Source of the DNA: Dysgonomonas mossii
GTDB lineage: Bacteria; Bacteroidota; Bacteroidia; Bacteroidales; Dysgonomonadaceae
DNA length: 64,000 bases
Reading direction: 5' to 3'
NCBI RefSeq assembly: GCF_004569505.1
Contig: NZ_SPPK01000001.1
Location: forward strand, 1 to 64,000
How positions within the stretch are numbered: position 1 is the first letter of the stretch; each line of letters starts with the position of its first letter. Below the pieces are notes generated by a model, which saw only the letters and a list, made by a program, of their open reading frames with translations, searched no databases and was not told the origin of the DNA. The position numbers and the translations under genes are program-made. Below, piece by piece: positions 43,884 to 51,318 of the stretch.

Positions 43884-45200
43884 TTATTCGTTGCTTTGTT
43901 TAGTTCTCTTATCCTTATACATTTCATTGAACTTAGGACGAATTAGCAGACGTAGCGAAACATCATAATTCAGGTAACTCCATACCCAGTCGATGAATAC
44001 AGAAACCTTATTTCTCATTCCCACAATAGAAAGGATATGTACCAGCAACCACAACCACCAGGCAACCCAGCCTCCAAAGCGGAGTTTACCTAGGTCGGCA
44101 ACAGCAGCATTACGTCCAATGGTAGCCAATGAGCCTTTGTCTACATATACAAATTTATCCCAATTGTCCGATTCTCCCTTATTGATATTTTTGGCTAGTT
44201 GCTTTGCCATCTGTAAGGCTACTTGGGCTACCTGAGGATGACCGACCGGATAACTTTCGGTTGTTTGTAAAGAGGTATCGCCAATTGAGAAAATATCTTT
44301 ATAGCCATTTACCTGATTGTATTCGTTTACAACCAAACGTCCTCGGTTGTATGCCGTTTCGTCAAGACCTGCTAAGCTATTTGGCTTAACCCCTGCCACC
44401 CAAAATACATTACGTGAACGTATTTGAGTGCCGTCTGCAATATTCACATAAGGGCTTTCTACCGATTTTACCGATTTCTCCTGATATACGATAACACCTC
44501 TGTCTAGTAATGTTTTTAATGCTGTTTCGGATGCTTGTTCCGACATGCCTGCCAGTAGGCGAGAGCCTGCATTTACCAAGTGGATTTCCATTTTAGTAAA
44601 GTCTATCTCCGGATAGTCTCTCGGCAAAACAGTTCTTCTCATATCGGCCAATGCTCCGGCTAATTCTACTCCTGTCGCACCTCCTCCGACGATAACAAAC
44701 GTCAACAGTTCTTTTCGTTTTTCTTCGTCTGTTGTGATCAAAGATTCTTCGAAGCTTAGTAGTATCCTGTTTCTCATCAAGAGTGATTCGGATACAGATT
44801 TTAGAGAGAATGTATTTTCTATTAGATCTGTATTCCCGAAATAATTTGTATCACATCCTGTGGCGATAACTAAAAGATCGTATGTAATGATGCCGATATT
44901 TGTTTCAATTTTCTTATCAGATGTATTCACACTTAAAGCCTCACACATTCTGAAATGAAAGTCTTTATTTTTCTGAAAGTTCTTTCTATATGGATAAGAT
45001 ATCGAACTTGGCTCTAATCCACCGATAGCTACCTGATAGAATAGAGGTTGAAACTGATAGTAATTGTTCTTGTCTATCAGTACTACCTGATATTGATTCT
45101 TATCCGCTCTTTTCGCAAGTTCGAGTCCGGCAAAGCCTCCTCCGATAATAACCAATCGTTTCTTTTTTCCGGAGTCGGGCAAGTTTGCTTTTATAATCAT
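43884..45200 (-). CDS. ndh: Type II NADH dehydrogenase
   Basis: A 438-residue FAD flavoprotein with two dinucleotide loops: LVIIGGGFAGLELAKRA (about 17-33) for FAD and FVIVGGGATGVELAGALADM (about 168) for NADH. GDTSLQ and HPQVAQVALQMAKQLAKN fit NDH-2. A hydrophobic C-terminal stretch (GWVAWWLWLLVHILSIVGM) likely holds it at the inner membrane. It passes electrons from NADH to quinone without proton pumping. Monocistronic. Confidence 0.92.
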   Translation of the reverse strand: MIIKANLPDSGKKKRLVIIGGGFAGLELAKRADKNQYQVVLIDKNNYYQFQPLFYQVAIGGLEPSSISYPYRKNFQKNKDFHFRMCEALSVNTSDKKIETNIGIITYDLLVIATGCDTNYFGNTDLIENTFSLKSVSESLLMRNRILLSFEESLITTDEEKRKELLTFVIVGGGATGVELAGALADMRRTVLPRDYPEIDFTKMEIHLVNAGSRLLAGMSEQASETALKTLLDRGVIVYQEKSVKSVESPYVNIADGTQIRSRNVFWVAGVKPNSLAGLDETAYNRGRLVVNEYNQVNGYKDIFSIGDTSLQTTESYPVGHPQVAQVALQMAKQLAKNINKGESDNWDKFVYVDKGSLATIGRNAAVADLGKLRFGGWVAWWLWLLVHILSIVGMRNKVSVFIDWVWSYLNYDVSLRLLIRPKFNEMYKDKRTKQSNE

Positions 45201-45222
45201 ATTATAGATATATTTAAATTAA

Positions 45223-45264
45223 AAAACCATCTTACTGATAAGAGTTGATCAGTAAGGTGGTTTT
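45223..45264 (-). terminator. Terminator of the dedA gene
   Basis: A 17-bp stem with one G-T (45223-45239 with 45248-45264, 8-nt loop); on the minus strand the 3' side continues into T-rich sequence. It lies between dedA and the ndh start. Confidence 0.82.
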
Positions 45265-45297
45265 ATTTATATATAAAGATAAATTTAATTATCTTTC

Positions 45298-45990
45298 TTA
45301 ATTTCCTATTTTGGCTTTAGCTTTCGCTTCCTTTTTTGATTCCCACTTAGCCTTAGCTACTTCGTAAACACCCGGAAGAATAGATACGACAACAATAATA
45401 ATGACTACCTTGTCGAGATTTTTTTCTACCCATTCGTTACTTCCTATAATAGCACCTAAAGCACAAAAGATAACCACCCATGCTATACCTCCTATAACAT
45501 TGTAGGAGAAGAAATGTTTATAGCTCATTTTGCCCATACCTGCAACAAAAGGAGCGAAGGTGCGAACAATAGGCACAAAGCGGGCAAGGATGATAGTTTT
45601 GCCTCCATGTTTTTCGTAAAACTTGTTTGTTTTTTCGAGATATTCTTGCTTGAATATCTTCGACTTGGGATTGCTGAAGAGCTTTTCTCCGAAGAGACGA
45701 CCTATCGAATAATTTACTGCATCTCCTATAACAGCTGCTACAATCAGTATACCGACAAGGTAATAGATATGTAGTGGATTGTCGGGGCGTACAGCGATAG
45801 CTCCCGCTAAAAATAATAAAGAGTCACCCGGTAAAAATGGTGTTACAACCAAACCTGTTTCGCAGAAAATGATCAAAAACAAAATGGCATATACCCATAA
45901 GCCATATTCAGTTACCAGCATGTCTAATGTTCCGCCTGTATCTCTTAACAGGTTAAGAAAGAAGTTCCAAACTTCGTGTAAGAATTCCAT
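45298..45990 (-). CDS. DedA-family membrane protein
   Basis: A 230-residue inner-membrane protein. Family marks: FCETGLVVTPFLPGDSLLFLAGAIA (about 44-68), VIGDAVNYSIGRLFGEK, FYEKHGGKTIILARFVPIVRTFAPFVAGMGKM. About five membrane helices. DedA proteins are needed for envelope integrity; some flip undecaprenyl phosphate or other lipids. The Lys/Ala tail is unremarkable. Monocistronic. Confidence 0.9.
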   Translation of the reverse strand: MEFLHEVWNFFLNLLRDTGGTLDMLVTEYGLWVYAILFLIIFCETGLVVTPFLPGDSLLFLAGAIAVRPDNPLHIYYLVGILIVAAVIGDAVNYSIGRLFGEKLFSNPKSKIFKQEYLEKTNKFYEKHGGKTIILARFVPIVRTFAPFVAGMGKMSYKHFFSYNVIGGIAWVVIFCALGAIIGSNEWVEKNLDKVVIIIVVVSILPGVYEVAKAKWESKKEAKAKAKIGN

Positions 45991-46027
45991 TTTAATGTTG
46001 TGTTACTTAATTTTTATGGTAATACGA

Positions 46028-46057
46028 GAAATGATGAGATTCGCACCTCATCATTTC
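46028..46057 (-). terminator. Hairpin after the DJ-1 gene
   Basis: A perfect 11-bp stem (46028-46038 with 46047-46057, 8-nt loop) 12 bases after the stop codon at 46070. The following T-run on the minus strand is weak. Confidence 0.5.
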
Positions 46058-46069
46058 CCATTAAATTTT

Positions 46070-46618
46070 TCACTGAACCAACAAGCCGGCTGCGACTTCA
46101 TCTCTCTTTGTCTTCCCTGCCAATTGTTCAACAAGGCTTAGTGCAAAATCGATAGTCAGTCCGGGACCTCTTCCGGTAGTTATATTTCCATCTATTACAA
46201 CAGCTTTTTCTGTTTGCAATGTAGCTCCTTTCAGGTATTGTTCATATCCGGGATAGGCTGTTGCGCTCTTCCCTTCCAAAAGACCTAAGCCTCCTAATAC
46301 CATCGGTGAAGCGCATATTGCAGCAACCTTTTCACCTTTGTTGGCAAAAGCGAGTAGTTCTTTTTTCAAGCCCTCGTGTTCGTTGAATTTTGTTGTACCT
46401 CCCGGCAAAACAAGCATTTCTGCTTTAGAGAAGTCAACCTCGTCGAACATCAGGTCGGCTATTACAGGTATTTGATGACTGGCAACCACTTGTTTGCTAT
46501 CAGTCAACGAAACTGTTTTCACATCCAAACCTCCACGGCGAAGAACATCGACTGTTCCAAGAGCTTCAATCTCTTCAAATCCTGTGGTCAGAAATAAAAA
46601 TATAGTTTTCATATCCAT
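46070..46618 (-). CDS. DJ-1/PfpI family protein (YajL-like)
   Basis: A 182-residue DJ-1 superfamily protein. Conserved Glu in TTGFEEIEALG (about 16) and nucleophilic Cys in VAAICASPMVLGGLG (about 105) with VTGRGPG-type segment ITTGRGPGLTIDFAL. Homologues act as protein/nucleotide deglycases or chaperones; the label thiazole-phosphate synthesis protein is outdated. It starts at the base after the tonB stop codon, so it is translated with tonB. Confidence 0.88.
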   Translation of the reverse strand: MDMKTIFLFLTTGFEEIEALGTVDVLRRGGLDVKTVSLTDSKQVVASHQIPVIADLMFDEVDFSKAEMLVLPGGTTKFNEHEGLKKELLAFANKGEKVAAICASPMVLGGLGLLEGKSATAYPGYEQYLKGATLQTEKAVVIDGNITTGRGPGLTIDFALSLVEQLAGKTKRDEVAAGLLVQ

Positions 46619-47482
46619 TTAATTTAAATTAAACTTATATGTGATTGTTCCTTTTTGATTGGTGACAGATGACACTGTATTGAACTTTGTTCTTTTTGCC
46701 GCTCTTAGAGCTTCGTTCCGTAGATTTGTGTTTGGCGTATTTGTGCCTTTTCCGATTGTGGCTTCTACTACATCACCTTTAGCATTTACCAATATATCGA
46801 CAACAACAGTGCCGTAATCATCTACCGAATAGTTCGGTTTGATTAGTCCGCCACTACCAAGGCTGCGCCCTCCAAGATCGAATGATCCCCAGCCGCCAAC
46901 TCCTGACGTTTTACCATAACTGGCATTTCCTGTTGGTACACCTTGTGTGCCTGTTCCTTCAGTATTACCTCTGCTGCCGCTGCCTGTTCCATTGCCAAAC
47001 AGTCCCGCCATTTGGTTGTTGATCTGTCCTTTCTTAGCCGCTTCTTGTTGTGCTACACGGTCAGCTTCAGCTTTCTTCCGCCTTTCGTCTGCTTCTTGCT
47101 GTTTCTTTTCTTCCGCTTTTTTCTTAGCTTCTTTTATAGCTACTGTTTCTTCCAGATTTTGAGTAACGGGAGCTTCCTTTGTGTTCGATACTGCCGGTTT
47201 TGTTTTGGTTGCAGTATTTTCTACCATCGGGATAGGATCTTCAACCACATTGGGTGAAGTGGCTTCTTCAGCACCAACGTCTCCATTGCCTCTACCAAAG
47301 GGCTCATCGTCTCCAAATGCATCGGGTACGTTGCCAAACATAACAGGAACTCCTCCCAAATCTTCGGCAGTCCTTGCCATTGGTGTCAAATCGAGGGTAT
47401 AAAAAATAAGAGCTAAGATAATTAGCAAGTGAAATCCGATTGTTGCACCTAGACCTATTATTTTATCCTTCTGAGCTTCCAT
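46619..47482 (-). CDS. Energy transducer TonB
   Basis: A 287-residue protein with one N-terminal membrane helix (about 9-29), an acidic Gly-rich stretch, a Lys/Glu/Ala/Gln-rich helical linker (about 112-150), a Gly-rich segment, and a C-terminal TonB domain (YSVDDYGTVVVDILVNAKGDVVEATIGKG...TITYKFNLN). Transmits proton-motive force to outer-membrane receptors. Only 3 bases after pdxJ; no ExbB or ExbD gene intervenes, although in many Bacteroidales they do (from memory). Confidence 0.87.
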   Translation of the reverse strand: MEAQKDKIIGLGATIGFHLLIILALIFYTLDLTPMARTAEDLGGVPVMFGNVPDAFGDDEPFGRGNGDVGAEEATSPNVVEDPIPMVENTATKTKPAVSNTKEAPVTQNLEETVAIKEAKKKAEEKKQQEADERRKKAEADRVAQQEAAKKGQINNQMAGLFGNGTGSGSRGNTEGTGTQGVPTGNASYGKTSGVGGWGSFDLGGRSLGSGGLIKPNYSVDDYGTVVVDILVNAKGDVVEATIGKGTNTPNTNLRNEALRAAKRTKFNTVSSVTNQKGTITYKFNLN

Positions 47483-47485
47483 TTT

Positions 47486-48217
47486 TTAGTCTACTTCAGT
47501 TTTTGGTTTCAGGCAATCCTTGTATGCCTTTATTGTATTTTCAAGACCCAAATACAATGCGTCGCTGATAAGGGCATGCCCAATAGAGACTTCATCTATT
47601 GTGGGTATATTTTCATATAGATAATTCAAATTTTCGAGACTGAGGTCATGACCTGCATTTAATCCTAGTCCAAGTTTCTTCGCTAATTTGGACGCAGCTA
47701 CAAAAGGCTCTATGGCAGCCTCTTTGTTTTTGACATAATTGGAGGCATAAGGCTCTGTATATAGCTCAATCCTGTCTGTTCCCGTTTTTGCTGCTGCTTC
47801 TATTATTTCGAGTTCTGTGCCAACAAAGATAGATGTGCGTACACCTACAGCCCTGAATGTATCAACCAAATCGGATAGGAATTGTTGATGTTCAACAGTG
47901 TTCCAACCTGCATTGGATGTAATCGCATCGGGCTTGTCCGGAACAAGTGTTACTTGTGTGGGACGTATCGTTGTAACAAGGTCTATAAACTTTTGTGAAG
48001 GATAACCTTCGATATTAAATTCAGTTCTGATCTTCGCCTTTAAGTCATACACGTCTTTGAATCGAATATGTCTTTCGTCGGGACGGGGATGAACTGTTAT
48101 ACCTTCTGCACCAAATTTTTCGCAATCGAGAGCAACTTGTACAACATCCGGAACATTACCTCCTCGAGCATTGCGTAGTGTTGCAATCTTATTAATATTT
48201 ACACTTAACTTTGTCAT
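47486..48217 (-). CDS. pdxJ: Pyridoxine 5'-phosphate synthase
   Basis: A 243-residue TIM barrel that makes pyridoxine 5'-phosphate from aminoacetone phosphate and [26 protein letters not shown] at the N-terminus, [42 protein letters not shown] and [13 protein letters not shown] are family motifs. It uses DXP, the substrate of the dxr gene in this window. First gene of pdxJ-tonB-DJ-1; divergent from nadK. Confidence 0.95.
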   Translation of the reverse strand: MTKLSVNINKIATLRNARGGNVPDVVQVALDCEKFGAEGITVHPRPDERHIRFKDVYDLKAKIRTEFNIEGYPSQKFIDLVTTIRPTQVTLVPDKPDAITSNAGWNTVEHQQFLSDLVDTFRAVGVRTSIFVGTELEIIEAAAKTGTDRIELYTEPYASNYVKNKEAAIEPFVAASKLAKKLGLGLNAGHDLSLENLNYLYENIPTIDEVSIGHALISDALYLGLENTIKAYKDCLKPKTEVD

Positions 48218-48314
48218 GTCAAACCATTAAAAACCGCCGTTCTTCACAAATTGCCAGAGATAGATGTTAATAGATAAAACTTTTTTAGCACCTTTGTGGA
48301 ACGATATCAAACTA

Positions 48315-48322
48315 CAAATGTA
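48315..48322 (-). promoter_or_regulatory. Candidate -7 box for pdxJ
   Basis: TACATTTG on the minus strand matches TAnnTTTG about 98 bases upstream of the pdxJ start. Confidence 0.4.
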
Positions 48323-48420
48323 ATATGATTTGATGAGAATGCGCGTATCAGTTCCGTTTTATTAACAGCTTAGAAAATCATTTGTTTGTATATAAATAGG
48401 TTCCGTTAAAAGTAAATGCG

Positions 48421-49290
48421 ATGAAAATAGCCATATTCGGTAGCAAACATCAGAAGAAAGAACAGGTCGAAAAGTTATTTGGAATCTTAAACGATAACAA
48501 CGTAGAAATCTATCTTCAGGAGAAATTCTATTACTACCTAAGAGATTGTCATCACTTGCAATATAATGTCGCAGGTATTATAAAGAACGATGAGTTCGAT
48601 GTTGACCTCGTGGTTACAATCGGAGGAGACGGAACATTCTTGCGTACGGCATCGGTAATAGGCAAAAAGAATATTCCGATACTCGGTATAAATGCCGGAC
48701 GATTAGGCTTTCTGGCAGATGTAGGTGAAGAAGATCTGGAAGTTACCTTCGAAGATGTATTTTCGGGTAACTACCGTATCGAACATCGTAGCCAACTGCA
48801 TCTGACTACCGAACATAAAATATATCATGGCTTCAACTATGCTCTCAACGAAGTGGCTATTATGAAGCAAGATACGGCTTCGATGATCACCGTGCATGCA
48901 TATATCAACGACGAATACCTGACTTCGTATGAGGCTGACGGACTCGTTATGGCTACACCTACAGGCTCTACGGCATACTCGCTCAGTGTGGGAGGGCCGA
49001 TAATAGCGCCCGATGCTCACAACTTCGTTATTGCTGCCATAGCCCCTCATAGCTTGGGCGATAGACCTTTGGTTATAACAGATGATAGTATCATCACCTT
49101 TGATGTAGAAAGCCGTAACAATAGTTTTCTCATCTCATTGGACGGAAGGTCTAATGTATTTCAGGCAGGGACGAAGCTGACTGTAAAGAAGGCAGACTTT
49201 ACTCTTCAGGTATTAAAACGGAAAGATAATACCTTCTACAAAACATTGAGAAGTAAACTGATGTGGGGCGTTGATCCCCGCCAAAGCTAA
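48421..49290 (+). CDS. nadK: NAD kinase
   Basis: A 289-residue ATP-NAD kinase. GGDGTFLRTAS (about 69-79), NAGRLGFLADV, NEVAI, ADGLVMATPTGSTAYSLSVGGPI and IAPHSL are the standard motifs. It makes NADP. Divergent from pdxJ, an arrangement often seen in Bacteroidales. Converges on lpd with 15 bases between stop codons. Cytoplasmic. Confidence 0.96.
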   Translation: MKIAIFGSKHQKKEQVEKLFGILNDNNVEIYLQEKFYYYLRDCHHLQYNVAGIIKNDEFDVDLVVTIGGDGTFLRTASVIGKKNIPILGINAGRLGFLADVGEEDLEVTFEDVFSGNYRIEHRSQLHLTTEHKIYHGFNYALNEVAIMKQDTASMITVHAYINDEYLTSYEADGLVMATPTGSTAYSLSVGGPIIAPDAHNFVIAAIAPHSLGDRPLVITDDSIITFDVESRNNSFLISLDGRSNVFQAGTKLTVKKADFTLQVLKRKDNTFYKTLRSKLMWGVDPRQS

Positions 49291-49305
49291 GACCTTCCCG
49301 TAAGA

Positions 49306-50661
49306 CTATAAGAACAGCGATTCATGTATAATCTCTCCTACTGTAGGATGAGGGAATACAATTTTCTGAAATTCTTCTACAGTAAATCCTTTTTCGATGG
49401 CAATGCCCGCTATAACCACCAGTTCCGAGGCGGGATTACCTAACATGTGGCAACCTATGATTTTCGAATCTTCGTCGATGATCAGTTTGCAAACACCATT
49501 TCCCAGTTCATTCTCAGCTACAAAACGTCCCGAATATGCCATTGGGAGTTTGTGAGCAGTGTGTTTTATACCTTTAGCCGTAAGCTCTTCTTCTGTTTGT
49601 CCTACTCCTGCAATCTCAGGGTTGGTGTATACCACTCCCGGTATTGCCTTGTAGCTCATGCTGTCGGTCTTACCCAGTATATGATTGATGGCTACCTCTC
49701 CTTCACGTACCGCAGTATGTGCGAGTAGTGAATATCCTGTAATATCTCCGCATGCATATATATTGGGGTGAGATGTCTGCATATTCTCATTCACCTTCAC
49801 GCCATTTCTGAACAACTCGATATTTAGCTTATCCAGATTCAGGTTTGCTGTAACAGGGCGTCGTCCTGTGCTCAGTAATATCTGAGAGGTTTCGATTGTT
49901 GATTGTTCCCTGTCTTTTTCGATAATAATCTGACCGTCTTTTATTTCAACGACCTTGGTGTTCAGGTGAAAGTCGATACCTTTCTTCGTATATTCTGCAC
50001 GAAGCATGGCTGATAGTTCTTTGTCCATTGTGCCGAGTATTTCGGGTAACATTTCTATCACTGTCACTTTTACTCCCAGACTATTAAAGAATGAAGCAAA
50101 TTCGACACCGATAACTCCCCCTCCGATAACGGCTAAAGATTCCGGTACTTCCTTATTGTCCAACGCCTCTTTCGATGTCCAGTACCCTGATTCGCTGAGT
50201 CCCTTGATAGGAGGAATAATTGTTTCAGAGCCTGTTGATAATAATACCTTTGCTGCGGTAATCGTTTCACCGTTGCATGATATGACGATATTACGCTCTC
50301 TGTCTTCACCTTCTATGGTTGCTTCGCCTATAATTACTGTTACATCATGAGCAGCCATTTTCTGTTTGATGCCGGCTACCAGCTTGCGCACTGTTTTTTG
50401 TTTGCGGGCAATTATTTTAGGCAGATCGAAAGTTGGGCTTCCTTCTACGCCGACTCCATACTTTGCAGAGTTTTTTACATTGTCTAGGGTCTTTGCCGAG
50501 TATAGAAGGGTTTTGGTTGGGATGCAACCTTCATTGAGGCATACGCCACCCAATGCATTCCTTTCGAATAATACAGTTTTTAATCCGTTGGCAGAAGCTC
50601 TCTCGGCTGCGGTATAACCTGCGGGCCCTCCTCCAATAATAGCAACATCGTATAAAGTCAT
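49306..50661 (-). CDS. lpdA: Dihydrolipoyl dehydrogenase
   Basis: A 451-residue flavoprotein disulfide oxidoreductase. FAD loop IIGGGPAGYTAAERA, redox pair in GGVCLNEGCIPTKTLL (Cys about 41 and 46), NAD loop AVIGGGVIGVEFASFF, and C-terminal His-Glu in HPTVGEIIHESL. Reoxidises lipoyl groups of 2-oxoacid dehydrogenases or the glycine cleavage H protein. No such complex is adjacent; lipB at 56.9 kb is the only other lipoate gene here. The promoter region carries the repeated GTRACA element. Confidence 0.94.
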   Translation of the reverse strand: MTLYDVAIIGGGPAGYTAAERASANGLKTVLFERNALGGVCLNEGCIPTKTLLYSAKTLDNVKNSAKYGVGVEGSPTFDLPKIIARKQKTVRKLVAGIKQKMAAHDVTVIIGEATIEGEDRERNIVISCNGETITAAKVLLSTGSETIIPPIKGLSESGYWTSKEALDNKEVPESLAVIGGGVIGVEFASFFNSLGVKVTVIEMLPEILGTMDKELSAMLRAEYTKKGIDFHLNTKVVEIKDGQIIIEKDREQSTIETSQILLSTGRRPVTANLNLDKLNIELFRNGVKVNENMQTSHPNIYACGDITGYSLLAHTAVREGEVAINHILGKTDSMSYKAIPGVVYTNPEIAGVGQTEEELTAKGIKHTAHKLPMAYSGRFVAENELGNGVCKLIIDEDSKIIGCHMLGNPASELVVIAGIAIEKGFTVEEFQKIVFPHPTVGEIIHESLFL

Positions 50662-50733
50662 ATTCTAATTATATAGTAAAAAAAGTAACAAGGTTACAAA
50701 AATAATTGATATTCATTTTCAGTATCTTATGAG

Positions 50734-50788
50734 CAAAAGGTGACAAAAGTGACAGTTTTATCGCTGTCTTATCTGTTACCTTTTTATC
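50734..50788 (-). promoter_or_regulatory. GTRACAAAAGTRACA-type element upstream of lpd
   Basis: AAAGGTGACAAAAGTGACAG heads the element; 22 bases (50734-50755) match the holB upstream block exactly in inverse complement, and about 50 bases align with the pabB upstream region. In lpd orientation it ends 29 bases before the -7 box. Confidence 0.62.
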
Positions 50789-50903
50789 CTCTGTGCCTAC
50801 TCTGATAAAGATAAAATCTTATTGTTTTTATACAAGACGAGTTTGTCATATTATAAGATATAGCAACATGGTAAAGATAGGGAATTTAGTGATTTGTTCC
50901 TCC

Positions 50904-50941
50904 CAATAGAAGTTAGATTATTCGACCTTCTATTGTTTTTT
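50904..50941 (+). terminator. Orphan plus-strand terminator
   Basis: CAATAGAAG/CTTCTATTG stem (50904-50912 with 50927-50935, 14-nt loop) followed by six T. No plus-strand gene precedes it after nadK, with lpd lying antisense in between. It may end a small RNA or lie in an upstream leader. Confidence 0.6.
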
Positions 50942-51248
50942 GCTTTACTTTACTTAAATACATTGTCTCAGTTTATTTGTGTGAAAGAAGTTTACTCTTT
51001 CAATGTTATCCTTTCCCCTGTAATTATAATTAATCTTTATATACCTGAATGTAGGTGTTTTTTCTATTCAAAATCATTATTTATGGTGATTGTAGCTTTT
51101 TGTACTGATTTATATTTTTGTGCCGAAAAAGCACTGTTTATTTTTATATAAACGAGTAAGCAAATTAAGGAGACAAAAAATGCCGGGCTCATCCCAAAGG
51201 ATAACTAAAATATCTATAATCTTTTGATAGTAGAAATAGACTTTGTTT

Positions 51249-51287
51249 ACGTATATCTGAAACATACGTGTGTTAAGCTGATTAACA
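51249..51287. promoter_or_regulatory. Paired palindromes upstream of the siderophore receptor
   Basis: ACGTAT-N9-ATACGT (51249-51269) is followed directly by TGTTAA-N5-TTAACA (51271-51287), ending 31 bases before the start codon. Both are perfect inverted repeats, suitable for dimeric regulators. The regulator is unknown; iron control is a guess from the gene. Confidence 0.45.
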
Positions 51288-51318
51288 TACAAAATTATTA
51301 TCATAAAATTACTTACAA

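Larger units (their letters stand above)
50662..51318. other. 657-base intergenic region between lpd and the siderophore receptor
   Basis: Holds the lpd -7 box (minus-strand TATTTTTG, 50704-50697), the GTRACA element (50734-50788), an orphan plus-strand terminator (50904-50941), a 7-bp hairpin (50982-51002) and two palindromes (51249-51287) ahead of the receptor gene. No coding sequence was recognised. Confidence 0.5.

Noticed and set aside
43511..43946. Plus-strand open frames across 43511-43946
   Set aside because: They lie opposite or inside the RNase P RNA, whose conserved core and P1 pairing explain the region.
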